Assembly (NCBI GenBank): GCA_016713335.1
Contig: JADJPH010000012.1
Location: forward strand, 1-64,000
Source of the DNA: Candidatus Fredericiella danica
GTDB taxonomy: Bacteria; Chloroflexota; Anaerolineae; Caldilineales; Caldilineaceae
DNA length: 64,000 bases
Direction: 5' to 3'
Shown here: one piece after another, positions 26,298 to 36,571 of the stretch
Layout: each line of letters begins with the position of its first letter
Position numbering within the stretch: position 1 is the stretch's first letter
Program-made: the position numbers and the translations under genes
Notes under the pieces: generated by a model
What the model saw: only the letters and a program-made list of their open reading frames with translations
The model's database searches: none
What the model was told of the DNA's origin: nothing

Positions 26298-29011
26298 GTG
26301 GACACAAAGCCCTGGCACGCGCTTTCAATTGAAGAAACATTCAAACAGGTCGACAGCCAGCAAGGTGGCTTGACGAACGCCGTTGCCGCGCAGCGCCTGC
26401 TACAGTTTGGTCCCAACGAACTGCAAGCTGCACACCAGGTTTCTCCCTGGGAGATCCTGCTGGAGCAGTTCAAAAATGTCCTTGTCATCATCCTGCTGGT
26501 CGCCACCGCACTTTCTCTCTTCCTGGGACACGGTATCGAGTCGATTGTCATTGCCATCATTGTACTCTTTGCGGTTGGGTTGGGCTTTGTGCAGGAGTAC
26601 CGCGCCGAACGCGCCATTGAAGCACTTCGGAAGATGGCGGCACCCACCGCCACCGTCGTACGCGAGGGCGTGGAGATCAAGGTTCCGGCCCGCGAGTTGG
26701 TACCCGGCGACGTGGTGCTCCTCCATACAGGTGACCGCATCCCGGCCGACGCACGCCTGCTGGAGGCGATCAACCTACAGATCGAGGAAGCCGCGCTGAC
26801 CGGGGAATCCGTCCCCGTGGAGAAGCATACCGCACGCCTGGCGGGCGATGATCTCCCGGTCGGTGACCGCAAGAACATGGTCTACGCCGGCACCGCGGTG
26901 ACCTATGGCCGCGGACGCGCGCTGGTGGTTGCCACCGGCATGCAGACCGAATTCGGCAAGATCGCACAGATGTTGCAGTCGATTGAAGTGGGACGCACCC
27001 CCCTGCAACAGAATCTGGACCGTGTCGGCGTGGTGCTGGCACGGGCGGCATTGGTCGTCGTCGCCATCATCGTCGCATTAGGACTCTGGCGCGGACAGCC
27101 GTTCATCGACATGCTCATTTTTGGCATTGCGCTGGCGGTGGCCGTTGTCCCCGAGGCATTGCCCGCGGTGGTCACCATCTCGCTGGCCATTGGCGTGCAA
27201 AAGATGGCAAAACGCAACGCACTCATCCGCCGGTTGGCCGCAGTGGAGACACTGGGCAGCACCTCGGTGATCTGCTCCGACAAGACCGGGACGCTGACGC
27301 GTGATGAGATGACCGTGCGCCAGATCTACTGCGCCGGTGAGTTGTATACCGTCTCCGGTGCAGGCTATCTACCCACCGGTGACTTCACAAGCCACGATGG
27401 TGCGCCTCACCAGCCCGAGCCTGAACTCCGCACACTCCTCACGGCCGCTGTGCTTGCGTCGGACACCCATCTCGTCCAGGATGAGAGTGGCGGCTGGGAT
27501 ATCAAGGGCGACCCGACGGAAGGTGCGCTTGTGGTGGTGGCCGCCAAGGCGGATCTGCACAAAACGGTGTTGGACGCCGCACAACCGCGCCTGTACGAGA
27601 TTCCGTTTACCTCCGAAACCAAACGCATGACGACGCTGCATGGGACCGCGCAGAATGGCGACCGCGACGCAGTGGACGCCGATGCGGGTCTCACCGCCTA
27701 CGCCAAGGGTGCGCCGGAAGTGATCCTGGACGGGTGCGCCTATGAGCAACGGCACGGTGAAGTGGTAGCGCCTGGATCAGGCTGCGCGGGAACGCATCCT
27801 GGCACAGGCGCAGGTGACATGGCGGGCGAGGCGCTGCGCGTGTTGGCAATCGCCACCAAGCCGAAACACCACACTTGCTACAGCCCAAAACGAGATGACG
27901 CTCCTTGGCCTGGTAGGGATGATCGATCCCCCGCGCATGGAGGCGAAAGCAGCCATTGCGATCTGCGCCGAGGCTGGAATCCGGCCGGTGATGATTACCG
28001 GCGACCACCCGATGACGGCGCAGGCGGTGGCGCGAACTTGGCATGCTCAGCCCAGACGCACGGGTGGTGACCGGCGCCGAGTTGGAAGAGATGACCGACG
28101 AACAGTTGAACCGTGAGGTCGAGGCGATCAGCGTCTATGCCCGTGTTTCGCCCGCGCATAAGTTGCGCGTCGTGACGGCCTGGCAGGCGCGCGGCCACAT
28201 TGCCGCCATGACCGGCGATGGCGTCAACGATGCGCCGGCCCTGAAGAAGGCGGATATCGGCATTGCCATGGGCGTGACCGGCACCGACGTCACCAAGGAA
28301 GCGGCGGCCATGACCTTGACCGACGACAACTTTGCTTCGATCGTGGCGGCAGTGGAGGAAGGGCGCGGCGTCTTTGGCAACATCAAGAAGTACCTGATGT
28401 ATCTGCTCTCCTCCAACATCGGCGAGATTGGGTTGATGGCAGGCGCCGCCCTGCTGGGCTTGCCGGTGCCGCTGACAGCCGTACAGATCTTGTATGTGAA
28501 TCTGGCGACCGACGGCTTACCGGCACTGGCGTTGTCGGTCGACCCACCGGAGAAAGATCTGATGAAGCGGAAACCGCGTGACCCGCGCACCGGCATCTTC
28601 ACGCGGCCGGTCGTCACGCTGATGGTTCTCGGCGGCATCTGGTCAACGATCGTCAACCTCGGGCTCTTCACCTACATGCTCAATTCTGGCGTCAGCATGG
28701 AAGAAGCCATGACCATCACCTTCGTCTCCCTGGTCTTGATCCAGTTTTTCAAGGCCTACAACTTCCGCTCCGACCGCCATTCGGTCTTCAACAAACCCTT
28801 TGCCAACCGGTGGCTCAACCTGGCCGTGCTCTGGGAAATGGCGCTGCTCATCCTGATCGTCTACCTGCCCTTCCTCCACGAGCCGTTCGGCACCTATGCC
28901 CTGCCCTTGACGGACTGGCTGCTGGTCCTCGTACTGTCTGCGTCCATCGTACCTGTGCTTGAGTTAGCAAAGTGGGCCGAACGCAAAGGCTGGTTTGGCG
29001 TGGTAGACTAG
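26298..29011 (+). CDS. P-type cation ATPase (type II, Ca2+/Mn2+-like), several frameshifts
   Basis: Cation exporter of the plasma membrane, about 900 residues. Motifs in order: actuator ALTGESVPVEK, membrane helix 4 VVPEALPAVVTISLAIG, phosphorylation site CSDKTGTLTRDEMT, nucleotide-binding EIPFTSETKRMTT, hinge MTGDGVNDAPALKKADIGIAMG and a C-terminal helix bundle with LYVNLATDGLPALALS. Between about 27,770 and 28,045 the frame shifts at least three times (the LLGLVGMIDPPR and VMITGDHPMTAQAV segments lie in another frame), probably read errors. The start is the GTG at 26,298 behind AAAGGAG. The Mn2+-type riboswitch in its leader suggests manganese export, although the PEALP motif also fits calcium. 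Confidence 0.88.
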
Positions 29012-29034
29012 GATGATGTCCTTTCGGTTTGGAT

Positions 29035-29130
29035 TCTGGAGCCTGGGGTTGAAACCCCGGCTAAAAGCCCAAGTCCACCTCCGTGGACTGCAGGACAAGG
29101 GTGCGGCCGGGCAATGCGGCCGCAGCACCT
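29035..29130. repeat. Multi-hairpin intergenic repeat
   Basis: Three successive hairpins: GGGGTT/AACCCC (29,045-29,058), AGTCCAC/GTGGACT (29,072-29,089) and GCGGCC/GGCCGC (about 29,102-29,127). Such modules recur in many bacterial genomes as short non-coding repeats; here it follows the ATPase gene. Confidence 0.55.
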
Positions 29131-29192
29131 CTGTGATTCAGACGGCAGAGGATTTGGCTAGCCACTTACTCACATGCGTGGCTCTGCTTGGC

Positions 29193-29250
29193 CCCTCCGC
29201 GATCTCCGCGCCATCTCCGCGCCTCCGCGTTGATCTTTCCTCCCTCTCTC
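29193..29250. repeat. Dispersed CTCCGCG...CGCGTTGATC repeat
   Basis: Tandem CTCCGCG-type units ending in CGCGTTGATCTTTCC, the same element seen at 26,052-26,100 and 55,565-55,610, and related to the terminator stem at 13,172-13,205. It sits at the end of the lrgB gene. Confidence 0.55.
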
Positions 29251-29251
29251 C

Positions 29252-29981
29252 TCACCCCAAAAGCACCCTTTCAATCACATTCATCACCACCGGCGCCACA
29301 TAACGACGTCGCCAGCCCATTCAGCCCCATCGCCAGGGCGGAAAACGCGCCCGCCAGTTCGCTCACCTGGAGCGCCCGCGGTGCCGATGCCATGCGACGC
29401 CAGCCCCAGCGCAAAGCCTTCTGCCGCGCCGAGCGCACTCCCAGTTTCTCTAGCACAGTCGTGCCCACCACTGCACCGGTGATGCCCGTCAAGATGACCA
29501 GCACCGCAGTCAAGGAGGGCAGTCCGCCAATTTGCTCCGCGATCCCCATCGCGATCGGTGTGGTCGCCGACTTCGGCGCAATCGAAGCGACCACGTTCTG
29601 CGGCGCGCCCAGCAGCCACGTAATCAACACAGCCGTGATTACCGCCGTGAGCGAACCCACGACCAACGACACGAGTATGGCAACGGCCGACTCTTTGACC
29701 CGGTTAAACTGGCGGTAGAGCGGAATGGCCAGCGCCACCGTTGCCGGCCCAAGCAGAAAGTGGACAAATTGGGCGCCGGCAAAGTAGGTCTCATACGACG
29801 TCCCCCTCAACGTCAGGATCGTCACCAGGATCACGATGGCAATCAGCACCGGGTTGAAGATCGGTTTCTGCCCACTCTTGCGAAATAGCGTGTCGCCCAC
29901 CAGATACGCGGCAAGCGTCAGGGTCAGGTTGAGCAGCGGGCTGGCGGCCAGATAGACCCAGATTTCCTGTGGGTTGGCCAT
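29252..29981 (-). CDS. lrgB: LrgB-family membrane protein, frameshifted
   Basis: Partner of LrgA, thought to control murein hydrolase activity or to transport small acids such as pyruvate or glycolate. Hydrophobic helices and family motifs are present: SPLLNLTLTLAAYLVGD, FLLGPATVALAIPLY, APKSATTPIAMGIAEQIGG and ALQVSELAGAFSALAMGLNG. The sequence between about 29,390 and 29,430 is out of frame (GLASHGIGTA is in a neighbouring frame), and the end VAPVVMNVIERVLLG lies in another frame, ending at 29,252. The ATG at 29,981 (MANPQEIW) follows GGAGGCTTGAAG and lies only a few bases from the lrgA stop. Confidence 0.83.
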
Positions 29982-29983
29982 CT

Positions 29984-30362
29984 TCAAGCCTCCGTCTTTT
30001 CATGCAGCCTTTGTGTGAGCCGCGTCATCCAAACCATGACAAGCCCCGTCACGGCGATGGTAACCACCGCGCTGACAATCAGGGCCACCGAAAGCGCCAG
30101 CAGGTTATCAGCCAGCAATTTCGCGTGCAACATGACGCCGACGCCCGCCGGGACGAAGAGCAGCGACAGGTTGCCAAGCAAGCCGTCGGCAACTCCACTC
30201 ACGTCGTCGGGCACATACCCGCGCACCACCAGCCCGCAGAACAGAATGACCATGCCCAGCACGGGGCCGGGCACCGGCAGCCGCAAAAACCGCGTAATGA
30301 CTTTCGCCCGCCAATTGGCAGGCCAACAGGATCGTGAATATGTGGACAATTCGATTAGCCAT
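29984..30362 (-). CDS. lrgA: LrgA/CidA-family holin-like protein, frameshifted
   Basis: About 125 residues. The start ATG at 30,362 gives MANRIVHIFTILLACQLAG; an indel near 30,305 moves the frame to VITRFLRLPVPGPVLGMVIL, followed by the family core LSLLFVPAGVGVMLHAKLL and two more helices. LrgA/CidA proteins are small four-helix holin-like membrane proteins acting with LrgB. The lrgA-lrgB order and near-overlap are classical. Upstream the frame merges with the Rieske oxygenase, whose true stop was probably destroyed by another indel. Confidence 0.8.
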
Positions 30363-30365
30363 ACC

Positions 30366-31372
30366 TGTGGATTCCGCTTACATCCTCTACCTTGGCCCGC
30401 CTCCGCTTCGATCAATTCCTGACGGTGTTGCAGGTACAGTGCAATCGGCCGGTCGCCGGGGATAAAGTGACCGGCGTTCAGGTCGCCATGTTTTGGCACC
30501 TGCGTCGAGATGATGTATTCGTCCTCACGCAGCGAAAATAAGTTGAATAGGTTCGAGATCTTCGCCAGCCCCTGGCCCAGGAACGGAAGTTTCAGGAAGC
30601 CCTGGCAAACACGCAGGTAGAGCATCGTGTTCTCTTCGTCGATCGGCGCCGACACCAATACGTTGCGCATGTCCTCACCGATATTTAGCATCCAGAGATT
30701 CGGGAAGTTCATCCACAGCATCGCAGGGCCTTTGGGTGGTGGCACTTCCGTTGGTTTGATTGCCGGCAACCCCTCATCAGGTTGGTTGCTCAGCCAGACC
30801 CGGATCTCGTTGTTCTCCAACGTCGTATATGGACCGTTCACCAACGTGCCTATACCACGACCAATGGTCTTGCTATGGACAAACGGCAGGTGCGAACGTC
30901 GAGCACGCCTTCGACCGAGCGCGTATAGTGGACGTTCCATTGTTTGTGCACAGTGTCGCACACGAGCTTGTCAAGCCCTTTGAAATAAGGCAGCGGGGGA
31001 TAACTGGCGCGGGGCTCGCCGGTCCAAATCCAAATAAAACCGTGCGCCTCTAGCGCAACATAAGGCTTGCATTGGAAAACCTTCGGCTTTGGGCCGTTGC
31101 GGCCATTCGCCGGAATCAACTGGCACGCCCCGGTGCGATCGTACTGGAAGCCATGAAAGTGGCACTGCAGGTTGCCATCCACGATCTTTCCAGGGCTCAG
31201 CTTAGCATGCCGATGAGGGCAGAGATCGTGCATGACGGCCACTTTTCCGGCGCGATCACGCCAGAAGACGAGGTCTTCACCCAAACGCCTGAATCCGACC
31301 GGCTTTCCCTTCGGAACCTCATTGGAATCCAGAACGGCGTACCACATGTTTGGGATCAGGGTTCTCCATCAT
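30366..31372 (-). CDS. Rieske 2Fe-2S aromatic-ring oxygenase-like protein, frameshifted
   Basis: The Rieske motif C-P-H-R-H ... C-H-F-H-G-F is visible (DLCPHRHAKLSPGKI, then NLQCHFHGFQYD), and the following VALEAHGFIWIWTGEP is typical of pheophorbide a oxygenase/vanillate demethylase-like enzymes. The catalytic half continues in another frame from about 30,890 (WNVHYTRSVEGVLD, then LPFVHSKTIGRG), with a C-terminal FNLFSLREDEYIISTQVPKHG region. An indel near 31,345 also separates the likely start at 31,372 (MMENPDPKH, GAGGAAACGAAA upstream) from WYAVLDSNEVPKG. The enzyme probably hydroxylates or demethylates an unknown ring substrate with an external reductase. The C-terminal end is approximate. 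Confidence 0.78.
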
Positions 31373-31716
31373 TTTCGTTTCCTCTAGGCAAACTGATGAG
31401 TTTTTCACGCAATTGGTCACTCTGCCGGCGATGCACACAACCTGCAACCGCATATTTCAGGATAGCAGCACCATGTTGCTCAGCCGTTCGGCCTGTGCGC
31501 GACGGCGTGCCTGCCCCGTATCGCCTTCTGACAATGAACATGTTCACGTGACTGCGATGGAACGAATCTGCTCTGCACAGCGTATTCTTCCAAACGCGCT
31601 TTCTCAGACAATCTTCGCGGCGTACACACCTTTGTGGTAAGCTGCGGAATACTCTTTCATTACCAACTCGATTCAATGCTCAACCCTTGAACGCAAGCGA
31701 CTGGATGGGCTTACCC
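31373..31716. other. Intergenic region with one perfect palindrome
   Basis: No gene is supported in these 344 bases. TGAACATGTTCA (31,535-31,546) is a perfect 12-bp palindrome located between two divergently oriented genes and could be an operator; nothing else shows it is used. Confidence 0.35.
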
Positions 31717-34071
31717 ATGCGACACGTCCGCACACTTTTGGCCGCCATTGCCCTGATGTTGGTGCTGTCTGCGTGCAACTTCCCCTTGCGTGCACCGATT
31801 GCGCCCGCACAACCTGCAACTGAATCTGACATCGCCGTGCCCGCTGCCTCACCCAACGTTCTCCCGCCCGCCGTGGAGTACAACCTTGGCGACGCAACGG
31901 TCACCCAGGCCCGCTTTCCGGAGGACAGCCGCTTTCACAACATGCCGGTGCGTTTGAACGGCGTCATCGCCGCTCCCACCGAGGGCGATGGCCCCTTTCC
32001 TGTCGTCGTGATCTTCCACGGCACCCATCCGGGCTGCCCCACGCCAGATGGCGGTGAAGTCGATGTGTGGCCGTGTGCACCCGAAGACGAACAGCGCAAT
32101 TACTATGGCTTCTCATATCTCGCCAGCGAACTCGCGGCTCACGGTTATATCGCCTTGTCGATGAATATCAACGCCGAAAATACCTTCGGTTTTGGTGAAG
32201 GGACACCCGGCGAACGGTTGCGCCAGATCGTCGATCTACAATTGAAAGCGCTGCAGACCGCCAACGAGGGAGGCGATAATCCGTTTGGCGTCGATCTTGC
32301 CGGACGCGTCGATCTGGAGCGCCTGGCGCTCTTTGGCCACTCCCGCGGCGGCGAATCGGCCTATGGTCTCTCCGAGGACCTGGAATTCAACCCGGCAGGC
32401 GCCGACGTTGACCCCACCGATGGGCCGGTCGACGGCATCCTGATGATCGCACCTGCCACCGTCTTTATCGACCCCGCCCCCGGCTCGCGGGCGCCCCTGG
32501 CCATCCTCCTCCTGCGTGTGATGGCGACGTCATTTCCCAAGATGGCCAACATTACTTTGAAGCCGGCCGGCTCGCCCCAAATCAGACGGCCTGGATGACT
32601 TCCGTATGGTTGGAAGAGGCGAATCACAACGCCTTCAATTCCGAATTAGGACCGGACCCCTTTGGCGTCCGCGACCGGCCAGATTGTGAAACGCTCCTCA
32701 AACCCGAGGTCCAACGGCAGTTTCTTGTTGACTACGCCTTGGACTTCTTGACCTCTCCTCTTCGCCACCGATCCACAGACCCGTTTCGATGCCACACAGC
32801 GCATGGGGATGGCAACGTCGGCGTTGGCGCCTGCTGAGCTATATGAGCTGCCCGCGCGCACGGCGAACCTTGCCGCCAAATCGGATCGCATTCCGCTCTT
32901 CATCCCAGCCTCTGCAGACGAATTCAAGACCAATGGGATGGGTGGCGAAGTGGTTGCTGAAGGTGTTACAACGCTTTTCTGCCCGTCTGGCTTCTACACG
33001 CCAGCAGCCATGCCCGGCACCGAGGGCTGCCGCCGCGTCAACCTGGAGGTGCCCGGCCAACCCGCAGTGGCGGTCATCAGTTGGACGGAGCCGGGTGGCG
33101 CACTTCGTTTCAAAGTGCCAGGTGGCGCAGGCGTCTTCAGTATTCTTTCCGCGCTCAGCATGCGTGCCGCAATCGATCCGCTCTCCCCGCTCAATCCGGA
33201 AGGTCAGTCCCAGGCGTTTAGCATTCAATTGACCGATGCCGCGGGCAACAGGGCCACGGTGGTGACGCGTCCCGACGAACCCGCCCTGCAATACCCACCC
33301 GGGCTGTTTGAAGAGGACTCGTTCTTTGAAGGGGGTCTCTTTACCGGTCGCGTCCCGCTCACGAGCTTGCGCGCCCTGCTGAGCCAATTTCCAGGTGTAA
33401 ATCTAGCCGCCATCACCGAGATCGCCGTAATCTTTGACCAGACGCCGAGCGGCTCCCTCTTCTTCAGCGACCTCGAATTGGTGCGGGGACCGGTCGAATG
33501 GCGGGCGACGCTCAGTGCGCCGCCGCCACCCGAACTGCTCGCGGCAGCCGAAGCCGGCGACGTCGAAGCGCAGCGGCAACTGGCAAACCTCTACCGCCCC
33601 ACGTCCGCCATGGGCATCTACTACGGCAGTTCGGAACAGGCCGTGTACTGGTATCGCCAGGCGTGCGCCGCGGGTTACGCCAATGCGCAGGTCGACTTCT
33701 TTGATTTCGCCAGCAGCTATGACGGTCCCAATGCGGAAATTTACTTGGCAGAGGCCACCGCATGCCTTGAAGACGCCATCCGGCAAGGACACCGCATGGC
33801 CATCATCAACGGCGCGTTTCAAGCCGCCTTTGTCAATCATGATTACAAGACTGGATTCTTCCTATATGCCCTTTTAGAGGATTCAGAACCACACTACGCA
33901 GAACAACGCTGGTCATTTGCCGGCAATCTGACGGCAGCGGAAATTGACGAAGCGGAACAGGCGGCCGCCGAATGGCGGGCAAACAACCAGATCAAGGATT
34001 ACGACGACTTCTTCATCGAGGTGAACTCGCCCTTCCGAGTCGTTTCACCCACGCCCGCGGCGGCGCCATAA
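31717..34071 (+). CDS. Lipoprotein alpha/beta hydrolase with C-terminal Sel1-like repeats, frameshifted
   Basis: A single gene of about 785 residues broken by two or three indels. The signal peptide MRHVRTLLAAIALMLVLSAC ends in a lipobox. A serine-hydrolase domain follows: VVVIFHGTHPGCP and the nucleophile elbow LFGHSRGGES, with the catalytic His region in another frame (EANHNAFNSELG) after about 32,500. Then comes a beta-rich domain (from about 32,810 in a third frame), and finally Sel1-like helical repeats (AEAGDVEAQRQLANLY, EQAVYWYRQACAAGYANAQ). The substrate is unknown; surface esterase or peptidase are both possible. Start chosen at the ATG that opens the signal peptide. Confidence 0.72.
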
Positions 34072-34092
34072 TCTTGGGAGAAATCTTGCGCG

Positions 34093-34479
34093 ATGTCAAT
34101 TGAAACAACGCGACCGGCTTTGCTGTCAGATACAACCTGGCGGGTCATCGCATACCGAGATCGAAACCAGCAGCTTGTCACCATGCTGGAAGGGGCTGAA
34201 GTGACGGCTCACTTTTTCCCCGATGGCCGCCTTGCAGGGAGGGCAGGCTGTAACAACTACCGCGCCAACTATACCACAGGGGATGAGAGCCAGATCCACG
34301 TCGGCCCCATCGCCACGACGCGCATGCTGTGCCCGGAGCCGGCAGGAGTGATGGAACAGGAGGGCGCCTATCTCGCCGCATTGGCGCTGGCGACAACCTA
34401 TACGGTGATTGCCCGAGGGTTGATGATGTTCGCGGACAGTGGCGACCTCGTTGTGCAATGCGTGCTAAGCGCTGGCTAA
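34093..34479 (+). CDS. META-domain (HslJ-like) protein
   Basis: 128 residues forming one META/DUF306 domain: DTTWRVIAYRDRN, then FFPDGRLAGRAGCNNYRANY, IHVGPIATTRMLCPEPAGVMEQE and a closing strand. The GCNNY and MxCxE/P motifs are diagnostic. No signal peptide is visible, unlike the larger META protein 60 bases downstream with which it is probably co-transcribed. META domains appear in heat-shock and motility-related envelope proteins; the mechanism is unclear. Confidence 0.82.
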   Translation: MSIETTRPALLSDTTWRVIAYRDRNQQLVTMLEGAEVTAHFFPDGRLAGRAGCNNYRANYTTGDESQIHVGPIATTRMLCPEPAGVMEQEGAYLAALALATTYTVIARGLMMFADSGDLVVQCVLSAG

Positions 34480-34539
34480 TCAGCCCAGCGCGCAAGACAA
34501 CCGCTCGGTTATCGGTTCGACAAAACAAAGGAGAAGACC

Positions 34540-36268
34540 ATGAAGAAACTCTCGACCGTTGCTGTTCTACTTCTCGCCGCCCTCTTGGTGGTAGGCGCCT
34601 TCCGGACTACCATGGCCGCAAATTCGGCCCTGGCTGGCACCCGGTGGGTGCTCAGTTCACTCAACGGCCAACTACCGCTCCCCGGCGACGGGATCACACT
34701 GGAGTTCGGCGCCGACGGCAATGCGTCCGGCTCCGACGGCTGCAATCGCTATAGTGTGCCCTACACGGTGAAGGGTTCCAGCCTCACCTTTGGCGCCTCC
34801 ACCGGGATAACAACGATGATGGCGTGTCCGGAAGTGGTGATGACCCAGGCGACCGCCTACATGGACATGTTGGCCTCCGTCGACAAGTTCGACGCCCGCG
34901 GCAATCAACTGACCCTGGTGTCCGGCGCCAAGATCGTTGCCACCTTTGTCGCGGCGGGCCAAGATCTGGCGGGCACTTCGTGGACGGTGACTGCGTACAA
35001 TAACGGCAACGAAGCCGTCACCAGCCCGATCGAAGGCGCCGATCTTACGATCAACTTTGACGACGACAACCGCGTCGCCGGCAACAGCGGGTGCAATGAC
35101 TTCTTCGCCTCCTATTTGACCTCCGACAACGCGATCTTGATCGGCAGCATCGGTTCGACGCGGCGTTTCTGCGAGGAACCGGCCGGCGTGATGGAACAGG
35201 AGGCGCAATTCCAGGCGGCGCTACAAAGCGCCACAACGTATTCAGTCAGTGGCAACCGGCTGGAACTGCGCAACGGCGCCGATGCCATTGCCGTGCAGGC
35301 TGTGCGTGAATTGACGGTTGCAGTACCGGAACCCGACCCCGGTGAACCGACCGGCCGTGTCACCGCTCCAAATGGCGTCAACGTCCGTTCGGGACCAGGC
35401 ACCAACTTCCCGATCCTGGTGTGGCGCCCTTTGGCACAGAAGGTGAGATCATCGGTCGCAGTGCGAACAGTCAGTGGTGGGCCGTTGCCGTGCCCACTGC
35501 GCCCGGCGGCATGGGCTGGGTCTCAGCGGACTTTGTAGCCGTCGCCAATGCCGAGGACGTACCGATCATTGCCTCGCCGCCGCCGCCAGTCTTCGTCCCG
35601 GCGCCGACACCGATCCCAACGCCCACACGGATTCCGGCGCCCACCGCAACGCCTGCCCCGCAAATGTCCTTCACGGCAAATCCGACGACCATCAACCAGG
35701 GCCAGTGCTCGACGCTGCAATGGTCTGTCGAAATGTGCAGGCCGTCTGGGTCTATCCACAGGGCCAACCCTACCAGCAGTTTCCACAGGTCGGCCAGGGT
35801 AGCCAGCAGGTTTGCCCACCCACCACAACCACCTACGAGATGCGCGTGCTGCTGCGCGATGGTTCTGTCGTCACGCAACGGGTCACCGTGACTGTCATCG
35901 CAGCTGCGCCGACGAATCCGTTGGCGGGCACGAATTGGGCCGTCACCGGTTACTATATCGGCGGTGCGGTTGCCAGCCCCATTGTGGGTACGAACCTGAC
36001 CACGCGCTTTGATTCGGGGTCACAACTGAGCGGGCAGGCCGGCTGCAACACCTACTCCGGCGGCTACTCGGTCAGCGGCAGCAACATCTCGATTGGCCAG
36101 TTTGCCACCGGCATGTCGATGTGTGACACCCCACCGGGCGTCATGGAGCAGGAGCAGTCCTTCATCTCTGCACTGCAGTCGTCGTCGACCTTCCGCTTCG
36201 ACGGCAATCGGTTGGAACTGCGCCGCTGGGACGGCACCATCACCGTGATGTACACCCGCCTGCAGTAG
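34540..36268 (+). CDS. Secreted triple-META protein with SH3b domain, two frameshifts
   Basis: About 575 residues. Signal peptide MKKLSTVAVLLLAALLVVG, META 1 (GTRWVLSSLNG; SGSDGCNRY; MMACPEVVMTQ), META 2 (GTSWTVTAYNNG; AGNSGCNDF; RRFCEEPAGVMEQE), a bacterial SH3 domain (GVNVRSGPGTNFPIL, then in another frame from about 35,420 GEIIGRSANSQWWAV), a Pro/Thr linker, an Ig-like segment (SFTANPTTINQGQCS; a second shift near 35,730) and META 3 (GTNWAVTGYYIGG; SGQAGCNTY; MSMCDTPPGVMEQEQ). Strong ribosome site AAAGGAGAAG. The repeated domain suggests amplification of one binding module on the cell surface. Confidence 0.82.
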
Positions 36269-36270
36269 GC

Positions 36271-36333
36271 ACGGAACACAACAAAAAAGACCGGGAAGCT
36301 GTTGGCTTCCCGGTCTTTTTTGTTGTGTTCCGT
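36271..36333. terminator. Very long perfect hairpin terminator
   Basis: A 29-base arm (36,271-36,299) pairs without mismatch with 36,305-36,333 around a five-base loop; the inner part is GACCGGGAAGC/GCTTCCCGGTC and the outer part has A/T runs. Being symmetrical, it can end transcription from both sides: the META gene on the plus strand and the small membrane gene on the minus strand. Confidence 0.88.
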
Positions 36334-36385
36334 CGTTTGACGACGTCCACGTCGGTGCTGCCCCTGGGCAAGGGGACAGCTTCCT

Positions 36386-36571
36386 TTATGCTGGCAGGGT
36401 CTGCACAAGCAGCCATGTCGCAGCCGTGGCGCCGGTCATCAACAGTAAGAAGAGACCGGCCACGAGCGGCCACGGGATGCGCATCCGTGACGTGTAATCT
36501 GGTGCAAAGTACGCCAGGGCGATCACTGTGCTCCAGACTGCGAGAATTGACATACTCGATGTTGCTATCAT
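36386..36571 (-). CDS. Small two-helix membrane protein
   Basis: 61 residues, MIATSSMSILAVW start, two hydrophobic segments (AVWSTVIALAYFAPDY and WPLVAGLFLLLMTGATAAT) joined by a basic RMRIPW loop. AAGGAGATTGATC precedes the chosen ATG at 36,571, so I regard it as real despite its size. No family recognised; it may be a membrane-stress or regulatory miniprotein (inference). Confidence 0.55.
   Translation of the reverse strand: MIATSSMSILAVWSTVIALAYFAPDYTSRMRIPWPLVAGLFLLLMTGATAATWLLVQTLPA

Noticed and set aside
30850..31053. Plus-strand frames over the Rieske gene
   Set aside because: Antisense to a conserved Rieske domain.
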